Source of the DNA: Candidatus Fimenecus excrementavium
GTDB lineage: Bacteria; Bacillota; Clostridia; Oscillospirales; Acutalibacteraceae
Reading direction: 5' to 3'
DNA: 64,000 nt
Assembly: GCA_018712805.1 (NCBI GenBank)
Contig: DVGI01000037.1
Location: 1-64,000 of the forward strand
Part shown: one piece after another, positions 1 to 8,398 of the stretch
Position numbering within the stretch: the first letter of the stretch is position 1
Layout of the letters: the number at the start of each line of letters is the position of its first letter
Program-made: the position numbers and the translations under genes
The notes under the pieces: generated by a model
Seen by the model: the letters and a program-made list of their open reading frames with translations, nothing else
What the model was told of the DNA's origin: nothing
The model's database searches: none

Positions 1-275
1 GCAATCAACAAATAATAAATGGTTGTGACGCCCAAAAACTTCTTTTGCGCCTGAATGTCATTGTCCGCCCGATATTTTGCCACATAACGAATCACGGAAT
101 TTCCGACGCCCAAATCCAAGAGCACAAGATAGGAAGTAAGGGAGGTAACCAACTGATATACACCGTATTCCGCCTGCCCGAGGGTGCGGATTAAAAACGG
201 TGTAAACAGCATGGTGGAAAAGATTTCCACAACCATTAATATATTGGAATAAATCACTCCAACTTTTCTGTTCAT
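1..275 (-). CDS. Polysaccharide flippase (Wzx/MATE-like), N-terminal part, cut by window edge
   Basis: The reverse strand reads in frame from an ATG at 273-275, preceded by GGAAGGAAATTACA, and stays open to base 1, giving the first 91 residues. The translation starts MNRKVGVIYSNILMVVEIFS, followed by phrases typical of oligosaccharide flippases (TPFLIRTLGQAEYGVYQL, LDLGVGNSVIRYVAKY). In the family these are the first two membrane helices and the conserved loop between them. It would flip the lipid-linked repeat unit across the membrane. It is the last visible gene of the exopolysaccharide operon and lies 21 bases after the polymerase-like gene. The family call is confident; completeness cannot be judged. 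Confidence 0.85.
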   Translation of the reverse strand, partial: MNRKVGVIYSNILMVVEIFSTMLFTPFLIRTLGQAEYGVYQLVTSLTSYLVLLDLGVGNSVIRYVAKYRADNDIQAQKKFLGVTTIYYLLI

Positions 276-296
276 TGTAATTTCCTTCCCGGATGG

Positions 297-1436
297 TTAA
301 AAGAATTTTGCTGAGCTGTAAACATAAACCGACAAATACACAAAATTGGCTATGCTTTCAATGATAATAACGAATGACCATAGCGACAAATAGGTCCTAT
401 TCTTTTCACGCAGTTTACTCAAAGTATAAAGAACAATCGGCGTAAACACGATTTGCACAAAGTTCGGCGTGCGCAGCATCATTTGATAATTGGAAATAAA
501 CCCAAATGTTGATGCAATGCTGAACAAACCAAAATAGGTGTAATCGGACATCGCCGAGCACTCCTGCCGCAGCAAAACATTTTCTTTGGGGGCTTTTTGT
601 GCAACGCATTTGCAGAGCCAAAGCGTAAACAGGCCGATAAACAACGCCAAAAACAACCTGACCAAAGAGTCGATAAACTGCCAAACGCCGAACACATCAT
701 AGGACAAATATCCAATCCCTTTTCTGCCCGCCAGTTCGAAAATACCGCTCAGCGTTGGAATTTGAATAAAGATTCTATAGGCGACCCATACGATCGGCGG
801 GAAAAGCAAAAGCCCGATATTGGCGACCGGCCCCTTGAAATAACGGATAAAAACCATTAAAAGCCGGACAAAGACAATTAACAGTATGACATAATGTATA
901 AAGCAAACGGCGACATACACAACAGCGCAAAGCCACCTGTGTTTTTTCTCGACCAAATCCATATACAAAAAGTATGCCATAATTGCATAGCACAGATAAA
1001 TTCGAATAACATCCACTACATAAAAGTAGTTGAAGTTCAACATAAAAAATAAAAGTGCCACGATGATTTCCGATTTTTTGCAAGCAAAGCGGACCGAAGC
1101 CTTATAAAGCAGCCCAAAGGAAAAAGCGTAAACTAAAAATACGGTAATCGCCGGCAAAAAGCGGTTATCATCTAAAAGTGCGATCAAATAGAAATACACA
1201 GTGGCTAAGGGGTTGTCGAAGAAATCATTTTGCAGCACCCAATGCCATCCCACGACCCGATACAAATCCATTGTATTATTGTACCGGAATAAATCCATAG
1301 CCGGCAACGGGTTTATGTGAAAAGCCAGCCAGCTTAAGGCACACACCATAAGGAAGTAATAAAACTTATAATATTTTTTTGGAATCAGCAGAGCCAAAAC
1401 GGCAAACCCCACCCACATTGCTAAAATATATATCAT
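297..1436 (-). CDS. EpsG/Wzy-like polysaccharide polymerase, membrane protein
   Basis: 379 residues, almost entirely hydrophobic, with roughly ten predicted membrane segments. An early NPLPAMDLFRYNN stretch and a mid-protein DVIRIYLCYAIMAYFLY-FIHY pattern resemble the EpsG family, which normally has R-x-x-ARAL and H-x-S motifs at these places. The expected role is polymerising or exporting repeat units at the cytoplasmic membrane. It sits between a GT4 gene and the flippase, the usual place for a Wzy. A second EpsG-type gene lies two genes upstream (2718-3800), so the operon carries two candidate polymerases. Wzy proteins diverge strongly, so the family call rests on topology, motifs and context. 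Confidence 0.7.
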   Translation of the reverse strand: MIYILAMWVGFAVLALLIPKKYYKFYYFLMVCALSWLAFHINPLPAMDLFRYNNTMDLYRVVGWHWVLQNDFFDNPLATVYFYLIALLDDNRFLPAITVFLVYAFSFGLLYKASVRFACKKSEIIVALLFFMLNFNYFYVVDVIRIYLCYAIMAYFLYMDLVEKKHRWLCAVVYVAVCFIHYVILLIVFVRLLMVFIRYFKGPVANIGLLLFPPIVWVAYRIFIQIPTLSGIFELAGRKGIGYLSYDVFGVWQFIDSLVRLFLALFIGLFTLWLCKCVAQKAPKENVLLRQECSAMSDYTYFGLFSIASTFGFISNYQMMLRTPNFVQIVFTPIVLYTLSKLREKNRTYLSLWSFVIIIESIANFVYLSVYVYSSAKFF

Positions 1437-1458
1437 ATTTTAACCCTTTCAAATATAG

Positions 1459-2676
1459 TTATAGATTTTGCAGTGCTTCTGAAAACCTGCACATATTGGC
1501 TTCTTCATTAAATTTATTTTGCCAAGTTTGCAGCGCATTTTTCCGCAAAATACATTTTTGTGCGTAAGATAATGTTTGATAGGCTTTGAGGGTTTGATGA
1601 AACGCCTCAAATGAAAAGTCTTCGGACAGCAAATATCCATTTTGACCGTCTTCCATAAGTTCGGAAACGCCGCCGACATCGGTTGCCACCACCGGAATGC
1701 CGAACGACATACATTCCATCATCGTCACCGGAATACCCTCGGACGCCGATACGTTCAACAGAAAATCAAATTCATTTTCCGAAATATAGCGCAATGCGTC
1801 CTCATTTTCCATAGCGCCTTTAAAAGTATACGTTATATTTTCTTTTCCTGCAAGGTGCTTTTGTGCTTCCGCCGTTACTTTTTCACGTTCGGTCCCATCG
1901 CCGATGTGCACCCAGTGCACAGAAATGTCATTTACTTGCCCAAGGCATTCAACAATGCGAGAAACACGCTTCACCGGGGAAAGATAAGAAAAGCTCAATA
2001 TATTTAAGCTGTCTTTTTCAGAAAACGGCGCCTGGTTTTTTTGCGGTTTAACACCCAAGTAAAACACTTGTGCCGGGATCGTATCACAAAATGTTTCTTG
2101 AAAATATTGCATTCCCTGTTTGCTGATAAAAGCCAACAGGTCTGTTTTCGCATTGGAAACGACTTTCAGCGGAAAATAATAGCGGTTGCTCGCCGTCAGG
2201 TAAATATCTGCCCGGTGCAGGCGGGAAACCAATTTATCTTTCGGGCGTTTAATCATAGACAGCGAATAAACCGAAAAATCATTCCAATAGGTGTAGAGCA
2301 GGACGGACTCCGGCAGCGTTGCGCGAACTTCCTCCAAAAAGCGGGCAAAATGCATCGAGCGCATACAATAGCGCAAAGCCTTTTGTATTTTATAGCCGCG
2401 CAGGGTACCGCTGCGAAGCAAACTAAGCATTTCCCGGCGAAAATCTTTTGCACACAGCGCTTTCCAAAGCAAAATCCCCACATGGTATTTCGCCCGCGGA
2501 TTATAGCGCACAACCGTCACGTTTTCGGGCAGTTGTGTGGTTTGCGCCTCCGTCACGTTTCTGGACACGATACAAATATGAAATTGTTTGCTCAATGCTC
2601 TGATTTCCGGTCGAATAAAACTGGCTTCGCCTAGTCCAAAAGGAAAAGAATTGGTTACAAGCAAAATCGTTTTCAT
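1459..2676 (-). CDS. Glycosyltransferase family 4 (GT-B fold)
   Basis: 405 residues from an ATG at 2674-2676 with GGGAGGTTTCC before it; a TTG 10 codons upstream is less likely. The N-terminal Rossmann start KTILLVTNSFPFGLGEASF and the C-terminal donor site (SYLSPVKRVSRIVECLG near 235, SEGIPVTMMECMSFGIPVVA near 330 with the E-x7-E pattern) define a retaining GT4. It should transfer a nucleotide-sugar-derived residue to the growing lipid-linked oligosaccharide at the inner face of the membrane. Donor and acceptor cannot be read from sequence. It lies 41 bases after the EpsG-like gene in the same operon. Confidence 0.85.
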   Translation of the reverse strand: MKTILLVTNSFPFGLGEASFIRPEIRALSKQFHICIVSRNVTEAQTTQLPENVTVVRYNPRAKYHVGILLWKALCAKDFRREMLSLLRSGTLRGYKIQKALRYCMRSMHFARFLEEVRATLPESVLLYTYWNDFSVYSLSMIKRPKDKLVSRLHRADIYLTASNRYYFPLKVVSNAKTDLLAFISKQGMQYFQETFCDTIPAQVFYLGVKPQKNQAPFSEKDSLNILSFSYLSPVKRVSRIVECLGQVNDISVHWVHIGDGTEREKVTAEAQKHLAGKENITYTFKGAMENEDALRYISENEFDFLLNVSASEGIPVTMMECMSFGIPVVATDVGGVSELMEDGQNGYLLSEDFSFEAFHQTLKAYQTLSYAQKCILRKNALQTWQNKFNEEANMCRFSEALQNL

Positions 2677-2717
2677 GGAAACCTCCCGGCAAACTTTTTT
2701 CAACACGAGCCAAGCAA

Positions 2718-3800
2718 TTAGCGAAAATCATATATTAAATAGCTCGCATTCGGTGAATTCAAATAATAAGCGCCAAGCGCTAAGGTAACAAACGCCGTTT
2801 TCACGCGGACAGCAAAGGTGCCTTTTTCCTTACAGGAACACGCGTCGGCAATGGTTAAAAATTCAAACATACAAAAATACATGGCAATGCGGAAAAACTC
2901 GGCAAACCAAAAAGCAGACAGAATACGGCCGAACAACGCAAGCAGTGACAGGTGACAAAGGTGTGCATCTATTTTGTTAGAGCCGTTCCGATATAAAAAG
3001 GTCGTGCAAAAAATCCAAATGCAGCCGGAGATAATAGTACCGGAAAGGTTTAACACATTCGTTTGCTCCAAATACTCGGCATATATTTCATCTGTGCCCA
3101 TCATCTGCAAATATATATTGGCAAGCGGCGAAGCAAAAATGCAAACCACAATGCCGGCAACCGTTAAGAACAGCAGGGAGCGCAGACGCACTTTTAATTG
3201 GTAGGCCGGATAAGCAAGCAGAAAAACCATCGCCGTACTGTGGAACATCGCCGCCACGCCGACCAATAACACAAACCGTATAAAACGCTTGTTTTTTAAA
3301 TAAGGATAGGTGAAAAGCAAAATGCCGATTGCCAGCGATTGCCGCAGACCGCTGAAAGTAAATCCGTAAAGACCGAGCGTCAAAACGGCAATAAAGCTGA
3401 TGGCCGGGTTTGTTGAATAAAAGAAAATCTGTTTGTAAAGTCCAAGCACAAACACAAACGCAATCAAACTTTTCCAAGCGTAAAAATCAAACCCCAGCTT
3501 GCTGAAAAAGAACCCTACAATGTAATAAATCGGGTCTTTCTGTTTCCAAACGGTATGTAAAAAGGATTTTGTTTCCGTATGCTGCATCATAGTATAGCGA
3601 CTGTAATAACTGAACAAATCCCCGTTGGAGCTGACGCTCTGCAATGAAAGGATCAGAAACAGCAGTGCGCAAATCGCCATAATGACAAACTTGTCCACCG
3701 TTATTAGGTATTTCTTTTTGGGAAGTACACGCTGTTCGGATTTTATATTTGCGATCAGGATTAATGCCAGAATTAAAACCCCGAATAAACCATACAGCAC
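2718..3800 (-). CDS. EpsG family exopolysaccharide protein
   Basis: 360 residues with about ten membrane segments. The central motif GLRQSLAIGILLFTYPYLK followed by MFHSTAMVFLLAYPAY is diagnostic of the EpsG family (PF14897), which assembles or polymerises exopolysaccharide repeats in Firmicutes. The D-LFSYYSRY stretch near residue 63 matches the conserved loop after the first helices. It starts 15 bases after the GT4 at 3816-5030. This copy matches the family better than the gene at 297-1436. Confidence 0.88.
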   Translation of the reverse strand: MLYGLFGVLILALILIANIKSEQRVLPKKKYLITVDKFVIMAICALLFLILSLQSVSSNGDLFSYYSRYTMMQHTETKSFLHTVWKQKDPIYYIVGFFFSKLGFDFYAWKSLIAFVFVLGLYKQIFFYSTNPAISFIAVLTLGLYGFTFSGLRQSLAIGILLFTYPYLKNKRFIRFVLLVGVAAMFHSTAMVFLLAYPAYQLKVRLRSLLFLTVAGIVVCIFASPLANIYLQMMGTDEIYAEYLEQTNVLNLSGTIISGCIWIFCTTFLYRNGSNKIDAHLCHLSLLALFGRILSAFWFAEFFRIAMYFCMFEFLTIADACSCKEKGTFAVRVKTAFVTLALGAYYLNSPNASYLIYDFR

Positions 3801-3815
3801 GTAAATCCCCCGTTT

Positions 3816-5030
3816 TTATTTTTGTATAAGCCTTTCAAATAAGCGAAGATATTGCTCCATATTCTGCTGCAAATCAAAATTTTCCAAAGCAAATTTCCGG
3901 CAGCGGTCTTTATAAAAGTTTTTACCGGTTTCGAAAATGCGCGTAATTTGCTCGGTTAAGCACGCCATATCCCCTACCGGAACAACCGCCCCGCAATTCT
4001 CGCCCACAAGTTCAGGATTGGCGGTTAAGCGAAAGCACACCACCGGCGTGCCGCAGGAAAGCGCTTCCGCCGAAACTTTACCGAAGGTTTCTTCCAGCGA
4101 CGGCTGAAAAAGTACATCTGCCATAGAATAATAGGAAACCAGTTCCTCTAAATTATTCGTTTGCGGAATATGCAGAACATTGTCCGGTAAATCTACCCCC
4201 TCCGGTATATGTCCGACCAAAAGCAACTTTTGCTTTTCTTGCAAGCGGCCCGCAAGCTGCAGAACCGAATCCAAACCTTTCTCATTTGTCCAACCGCTCG
4301 CGACGCTTAAGACAACCTTCTTGTCCTGCAAATCGAGCTGCTGCCGAAGCGCTGCCGGCTCTCGCGGAGAAAAGGTTTCGGTGTTCACCCAGTTGTAAAT
4401 TCTCTCGATTTCCTCGGCACTTCGGAAGACCGGCGATTTTTTGGCTTCATTTGTCAACCAGTCGGAAACACCCACCACAGCAAGACGCGGAATTGCGCCG
4501 AACAGTCGTTTTTTGTCTTCCAGCATTTCGGCTGTTTTGTCAAAGAACCAGCTTTTGTTGTATTTTTTAAGCGCCGGACAGTTGCCGCAGCTTTCCTGCC
4601 ATTTGTAACACCCCGCTACGGTATAATGACAACATTTTCCGGTGTAAAACCAGCAGTCGTGCAAAACGACAACCGTTGCAATATCTTTTTGTGCCAAATA
4701 CTGCAAAAGCATAGGTAAATGGATATAATTAGCATGCAGATTACGGAGAACAACAATATCCGGCGCAAACCGGTCTGTAAAGTCCAACAGCTTTCGGGTG
4801 GCACCTTTGGAAAAATAGCCCTGTTTGCCGGACACACGGGACAACAGCCCGTGCATTTTTGCGTCCGTCTTAGAACCGATTTGATATTCCCAGGCAGAGT
4901 TCTCTTGCGGTCCGACAGAATAGGCTACCACGCAAGAGTGACCGGCATTTCGTAAAAAAGCCGCCATTTCGGACGTGGTTCTGCCCGTGCTTGCAATTTT
5001 ATTGACTGCGTTTATCTGCAAAATCTTCAA
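3816..5030 (-). CDS. Glycosyltransferase family 4
   Basis: 404 residues beginning MKILQINAVNKIASTGRTTS, a start typical of the WcaC-like GT4 subfamily that recognises the acceptor through the SGGPAK/STGRTT loop. The middle contains HDCWFYTGKCCHYTVAGC and a cysteine pair CYKWQESCGNCP, a feature of this subfamily. The donor site is PSLEETFGKVSAEALSCGTP with the E-x7-E pattern. Its start overlaps the end of the upstream gene by 32 bases, suggesting translational coupling. The transferred sugar is unknown. Confidence 0.86.
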   Translation of the reverse strand: MKILQINAVNKIASTGRTTSEMAAFLRNAGHSCVVAYSVGPQENSAWEYQIGSKTDAKMHGLLSRVSGKQGYFSKGATRKLLDFTDRFAPDIVVLRNLHANYIHLPMLLQYLAQKDIATVVVLHDCWFYTGKCCHYTVAGCYKWQESCGNCPALKKYNKSWFFDKTAEMLEDKKRLFGAIPRLAVVGVSDWLTNEAKKSPVFRSAEEIERIYNWVNTETFSPREPAALRQQLDLQDKKVVLSVASGWTNEKGLDSVLQLAGRLQEKQKLLLVGHIPEGVDLPDNVLHIPQTNNLEELVSYYSMADVLFQPSLEETFGKVSAEALSCGTPVVCFRLTANPELVGENCGAVVPVGDMACLTEQITRIFETGKNFYKDRCRKFALENFDLQQNMEQYLRLFERLIQK

Positions 5031-6318
5031 ACTCTACTCTCCTTGCAATCGTTTCCAAATCCGTTTGAAGCATATGGTGCATAAGCTCTGCATTGTGATT
5101 GCGTTTGCCGCAAGCATACGCTTTCTTAGACAATTCGTCCAGTTTACCGCGGTTCTCCAAAACAGACTCCAGCGCCGAACGCACTTCCTCGACCGTTTCC
5201 CCGGTCAACGCACAATCGTTGCGGATTAAGTGGTCAATAGAAGCGACTTCCCGCGGGCCTACCGCTAAAATCGGGCGGGCGGCTTTAAAATAATCCACCA
5301 GTTTTGTAGAAAAAGACTGCCGCACCGCCAGCCTATTTTTCAAATCTAAGGCTTCCACGTGGACGAGAATATCCGCCGCCTCTTGTATTTTGGGCACTTC
5401 GCTTGCGGGAACACTGCCCATAATAAAAGAAGAATCGCCTTTTTTGAGCGCCCTTTCCATTTTTGCGGTCAGCGGCGTGGCGGTGTAAATCCGCAGTTGG
5501 GCGCGCACGCCGTTTTGGTTGATTTGCTCGAGCGCCTCGGCAATTATAGCAAGGCTTTTCCAGCGGTTGGTGCCGATGTTGCCGGTAAATACCAGCTGCA
5601 ACGGGGAATTGTATTGGGTTTTCACGGGTGGTTCGCCGGAAAAGTCGGCGGACTTCGTTAAAATCTTGCACGGCACTCCGAATGCTTTTTCATAGTCCTG
5701 CTTTTGAATTTCGGAGATGACATACAACAGTTCACATTGCCGGATTACTTTTTTCACTTTTTTTCGTTTGTGCAGCCTGTCTAACCAATACAGCGGCGAC
5801 AGGTTAAACTGCCGTAAGGTATAGCAATCGTCAGAAATATAACCGACCATCGGAACGCCGGTATAGGCTTTGAGATATTGCGCTATCCGCAGCAGATAGT
5901 TGGAATAATACACCGGTTGAAAAATCAAATCCGGCTTAAAATCGTCGATAAACGCCTGCAACTGCGGCGAACGCCACCGTCCGACAAGCCAAATGAAATC
6001 ACGCAGCCAGAAAAATATTTTCCATCTTTTCTTGCGCGCCGTATCGAATGTGGCTTGCTCGTGTGCATTGAGTTGCATTCCGGCCTCGTCAACCAAAACC
6101 CGTTTTCCGGATGGATAGGAACTGGATTTTAAATTGCGCAGCAAAGATTTTTCTGTAATTTGAAAGTATTCGGAAGCAACGGTATTGTTGGGGTTTCCGT
6201 ATCGGCAATAAATATTTGCAATTTGCAGCCCCTGTATGCCGGAAAAAATATTGGAAAAGGAACCGCCGAAGCTATTTTGGTTGTCCCAAGCCGTATTTGA
6301 CAAAACTAAAATCCGCAT
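4999..6318 (-). CDS. Glycosyltransferase, GT4-like
   Basis: 439 residues from the ATG at 6316-6318, preceded by AAGGGAGAAGT; a possible start 13 codons upstream has no ribosome-binding site. N-terminus MRILVLSNTAWDNQNSFGGS is a GT-B type opening. The second domain has QLVFTGNIGTNRWKSLAIIA and a weaker donor site around ADILVHVEALDLKNRLAVRQ. This subfamily is common in Firmicutes capsule loci and poorly characterised. It ends inside the next gene (32-base overlap) and begins 10 bases after the GT2. Confidence 0.78.
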   Translation of the reverse strand: MRILVLSNTAWDNQNSFGGSFSNIFSGIQGLQIANIYCRYGNPNNTVASEYFQITEKSLLRNLKSSSYPSGKRVLVDEAGMQLNAHEQATFDTARKKRWKIFFWLRDFIWLVGRWRSPQLQAFIDDFKPDLIFQPVYYSNYLLRIAQYLKAYTGVPMVGYISDDCYTLRQFNLSPLYWLDRLHKRKKVKKVIRQCELLYVISEIQKQDYEKAFGVPCKILTKSADFSGEPPVKTQYNSPLQLVFTGNIGTNRWKSLAIIAEALEQINQNGVRAQLRIYTATPLTAKMERALKKGDSSFIMGSVPASEVPKIQEAADILVHVEALDLKNRLAVRQSFSTKLVDYFKAARPILAVGPREVASIDHLIRNDCALTGETVEEVRSALESVLENRGKLDELSKKAYACGKRNHNAELMHHMLQTDLETIARRVEFEDFADKRSQ

Positions 6319-6328
6319 ACTTCTCCCT

Positions 6329-7381
6329 TCATCTTCGGACCGTTTCCAACAAGGCAATCATCGCTTTGTTCCAGCCGTGCCGCATCAAAAAATAAACGAC
6401 GGCAAAGGCAGCGCGAACGGTACGCCGTTCAAAATTCGGCACCTTATGCTTTTGGCGCACGGCTTTTTTTACACGCGCGTCATCGAGCAAATCGAAAATG
6501 TATTTCTGCTTCTGTGCTTTATCCATCGGATTTTTAGAAGACATAATCGAAAAGAAAAATACAACCATATTCCGGCACAAAAGCGCATTGGTTTTTTGGT
6601 CGGCGACGACAGGGTCCACCCCCGCTTTTTTTGTAAATTCCCGCGCACACGCATCAATATAGAAAAACGATTTTTCAAGGCCGGGCGTAAACGAACTGGA
6701 TATGCTCCCGGTCCGTTTCAAGTTCAACAGCGTTGCGTGCGGATAGAAAGCAATTCGATTGGCACTGCCGTATAACTGCAAATTAAAGACAATGTCCTCC
6801 GAAATATAGCCTTCCGGGAACCGTGCGCCGGTTCTTTTCAGCAAATCATAGCTGTAAAGAACAGACGTAGCGCGCCAGGCCCTTGCGTTTTCAATCACAA
6901 CATCTAAAGCAAACTGTATCGGGTCTTCGATTTGATACTGCTTTGAAAACAAAAATGCGGTTTGGGTTTTTCCGCTTTCTTCAAAGACTTTTTCATAACG
7001 GTCCGGCATAACAATTTCGGCTTTTGTGCGCATCGCTTCCGCCGCCAAACCGGCAACGGAACCCGCGGCAAGCCGGTCGTCCGAATCTAAAAACAGAACA
7101 TATTTTGTGCCTTCGGGAACGTGCTCCAGTCCTGCGTTTCGCGCGGAAGAAAGCCCGCCGTTGGTTTTGTGAATCGCGCGGACATTTGCATATTGTTCCG
7201 CCAAAGCATCGCAAAGTTTCGGCGAACCGTCAGGCGAACCGTCGTCCACGAGCAGAATTTGCAAGTCGGCGTAATCCTGCGCAACCACCGACTCCACGCA
7301 GGCTTGTAAATATTTTTCAGTCTTATAGACCGGAATAATGATAAAGACTTTCGGCATTATTCCCTGTGCTGTGCTGTCCAT
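6329..7381 (-). CDS. Glycosyltransferase family 2 (GT-A fold)
   Basis: 350 residues. The N-terminal domain carries PKVFIIIPVYKTEKYLQACV, LLVDDGSPDGS and FLDSDDRL, the three signature blocks of inverting GT2 enzymes (nucleotide-binding Asp and the DxD metal site near residue 100). The C-terminal 150 residues match the region often attached to capsular GT2s. The ATG at 7379-7381 has GCGAGGAAAACGGA before it; an internal ATG eight codons in (7355-7357) is also possible. The donor sugar cannot be predicted. Confidence 0.88.
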   Translation of the reverse strand: MDSTAQGIMPKVFIIIPVYKTEKYLQACVESVVAQDYADLQILLVDDGSPDGSPKLCDALAEQYANVRAIHKTNGGLSSARNAGLEHVPEGTKYVLFLDSDDRLAAGSVAGLAAEAMRTKAEIVMPDRYEKVFEESGKTQTAFLFSKQYQIEDPIQFALDVVIENARAWRATSVLYSYDLLKRTGARFPEGYISEDIVFNLQLYGSANRIAFYPHATLLNLKRTGSISSSFTPGLEKSFFYIDACAREFTKKAGVDPVVADQKTNALLCRNMVVFFFSIMSSKNPMDKAQKQKYIFDLLDDARVKKAVRQKHKVPNFERRTVRAAFAVVYFLMRHGWNKAMIALLETVRR

Positions 7382-7418
7382 TCCGTTTTCCTCGCTGCAA
7401 ATATTTTAAATGTGCTCA

Positions 7419-8393
7419 TTACAAATTGGCTTTGTACCAGTCAATAGCAAGCTGAATACCGTCCTCAAAGCTGTAATCGGGGTCATAGCCGAGCAGCTTT
7501 TTCGCTTTGGAAATGTCCGCGTTGGAGTGCTTGATGTCGCCTTTGCGGTCCGGCCCGAAGTTCGGTTCGATATTGACGCCGAGCGCTTTGGCAAGGCCGT
7601 AGTAAATGTCAATCAAAAATTCCCGGCCGCCGTAAGCGATGTTGAACGCTTCGCCCGCCGCTTCGTGGGGCGCAAGGCAGGCTTTCAGATTTGCTTCGAT
7701 GACATTGTCAATATAGGTGAAGTCGCGGCTTTGCTTTCCGTCGCCGTTGATTGTCGGGGTTTCGCCGTGCATCAGCTGTTTTAAGAATTTCGGAATGACC
7801 GCGGCGTAAGCGCCGTCCGGGTCCTGCCGGCGGCCGAACACATTAAAATAGCGCATACCGTAAGTGTCAAGCCCGTAAAACTTGGTATAAAGCTTTGCCC
7901 ATTCCTCATCACAGCGCTTGGTCAGCGCGTAAGGGGAAAGCAAATTGCCCTCGCAGCCTTCGATTTTCGGCAGGTTCGGTTCGTCGCCGTAAACAGACGA
8001 GCTCGACGCGTAAACAAATTTTTTCACGCCGTTTTGCCGCGCGGCTTCGAGCATATTCAAAGTGCCCTCAATGTTGTTTTTGTTATAAAACAACGGCATT
8101 TCTAAAGAACGCGGCACACTGCCCCACGCCGCCTGGTGCAAAACATAGTCCACGCCCTCGCACGCTTTTAGGCAAACGTCTAAATCTTTGATGTCACCTT
8201 TGATAAAGGTGTAATTCGGATTGCCCAAAAACAAATCGATGTTTTCCTGTTTGCCGGTTGAAAGGTCGTCAAGCGCTTTGACTTTACAGCCTTTGTTGAG
8301 CAGCGCCTCGCAAAGATTCGAGCCGATAAAGCCGGCAGCGCCGGTAACCAAAAATGTTGTGTTTTCGGGAAATTGAATGTTTTGATATCCCAT
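7419..8393 (-). CDS. UDP-N-acetylglucosamine 4-epimerase, WbpP-like
   Basis: 324 residues, an extended short-chain dehydrogenase. The NAD-binding G18-x-x-G21-x-x-G24 lies in LVTGAAGFIGSNL and the catalytic pair is Y155/K159 in SPYALTK. The loop AAWGSVPRSLEMP around residues 88-100 resembles WbpP/TviC enzymes, which interconvert UDP-GlcNAc and UDP-GalNAc, more than GalE. Together with the nucleotide-sugar dehydrogenase at 10043-11371 this gives the WbpP/WbpO pair that makes UDP-N-acetylgalactosaminuronic acid. Substrate preference is inferred. The gene starts 5 bases after the asparagine-synthetase-like gene. Confidence 0.86.
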   Translation of the reverse strand: MGYQNIQFPENTTFLVTGAAGFIGSNLCEALLNKGCKVKALDDLSTGKQENIDLFLGNPNYTFIKGDIKDLDVCLKACEGVDYVLHQAAWGSVPRSLEMPLFYNKNNIEGTLNMLEAARQNGVKKFVYASSSSVYGDEPNLPKIEGCEGNLLSPYALTKRCDEEWAKLYTKFYGLDTYGMRYFNVFGRRQDPDGAYAAVIPKFLKQLMHGETPTINGDGKQSRDFTYIDNVIEANLKACLAPHEAAGEAFNIAYGGREFLIDIYYGLAKALGVNIEPNFGPDRKGDIKHSNADISKAKKLLGYDPDYSFEDGIQLAIDWYKANL

Positions 8394-8398
8394 AAAAA

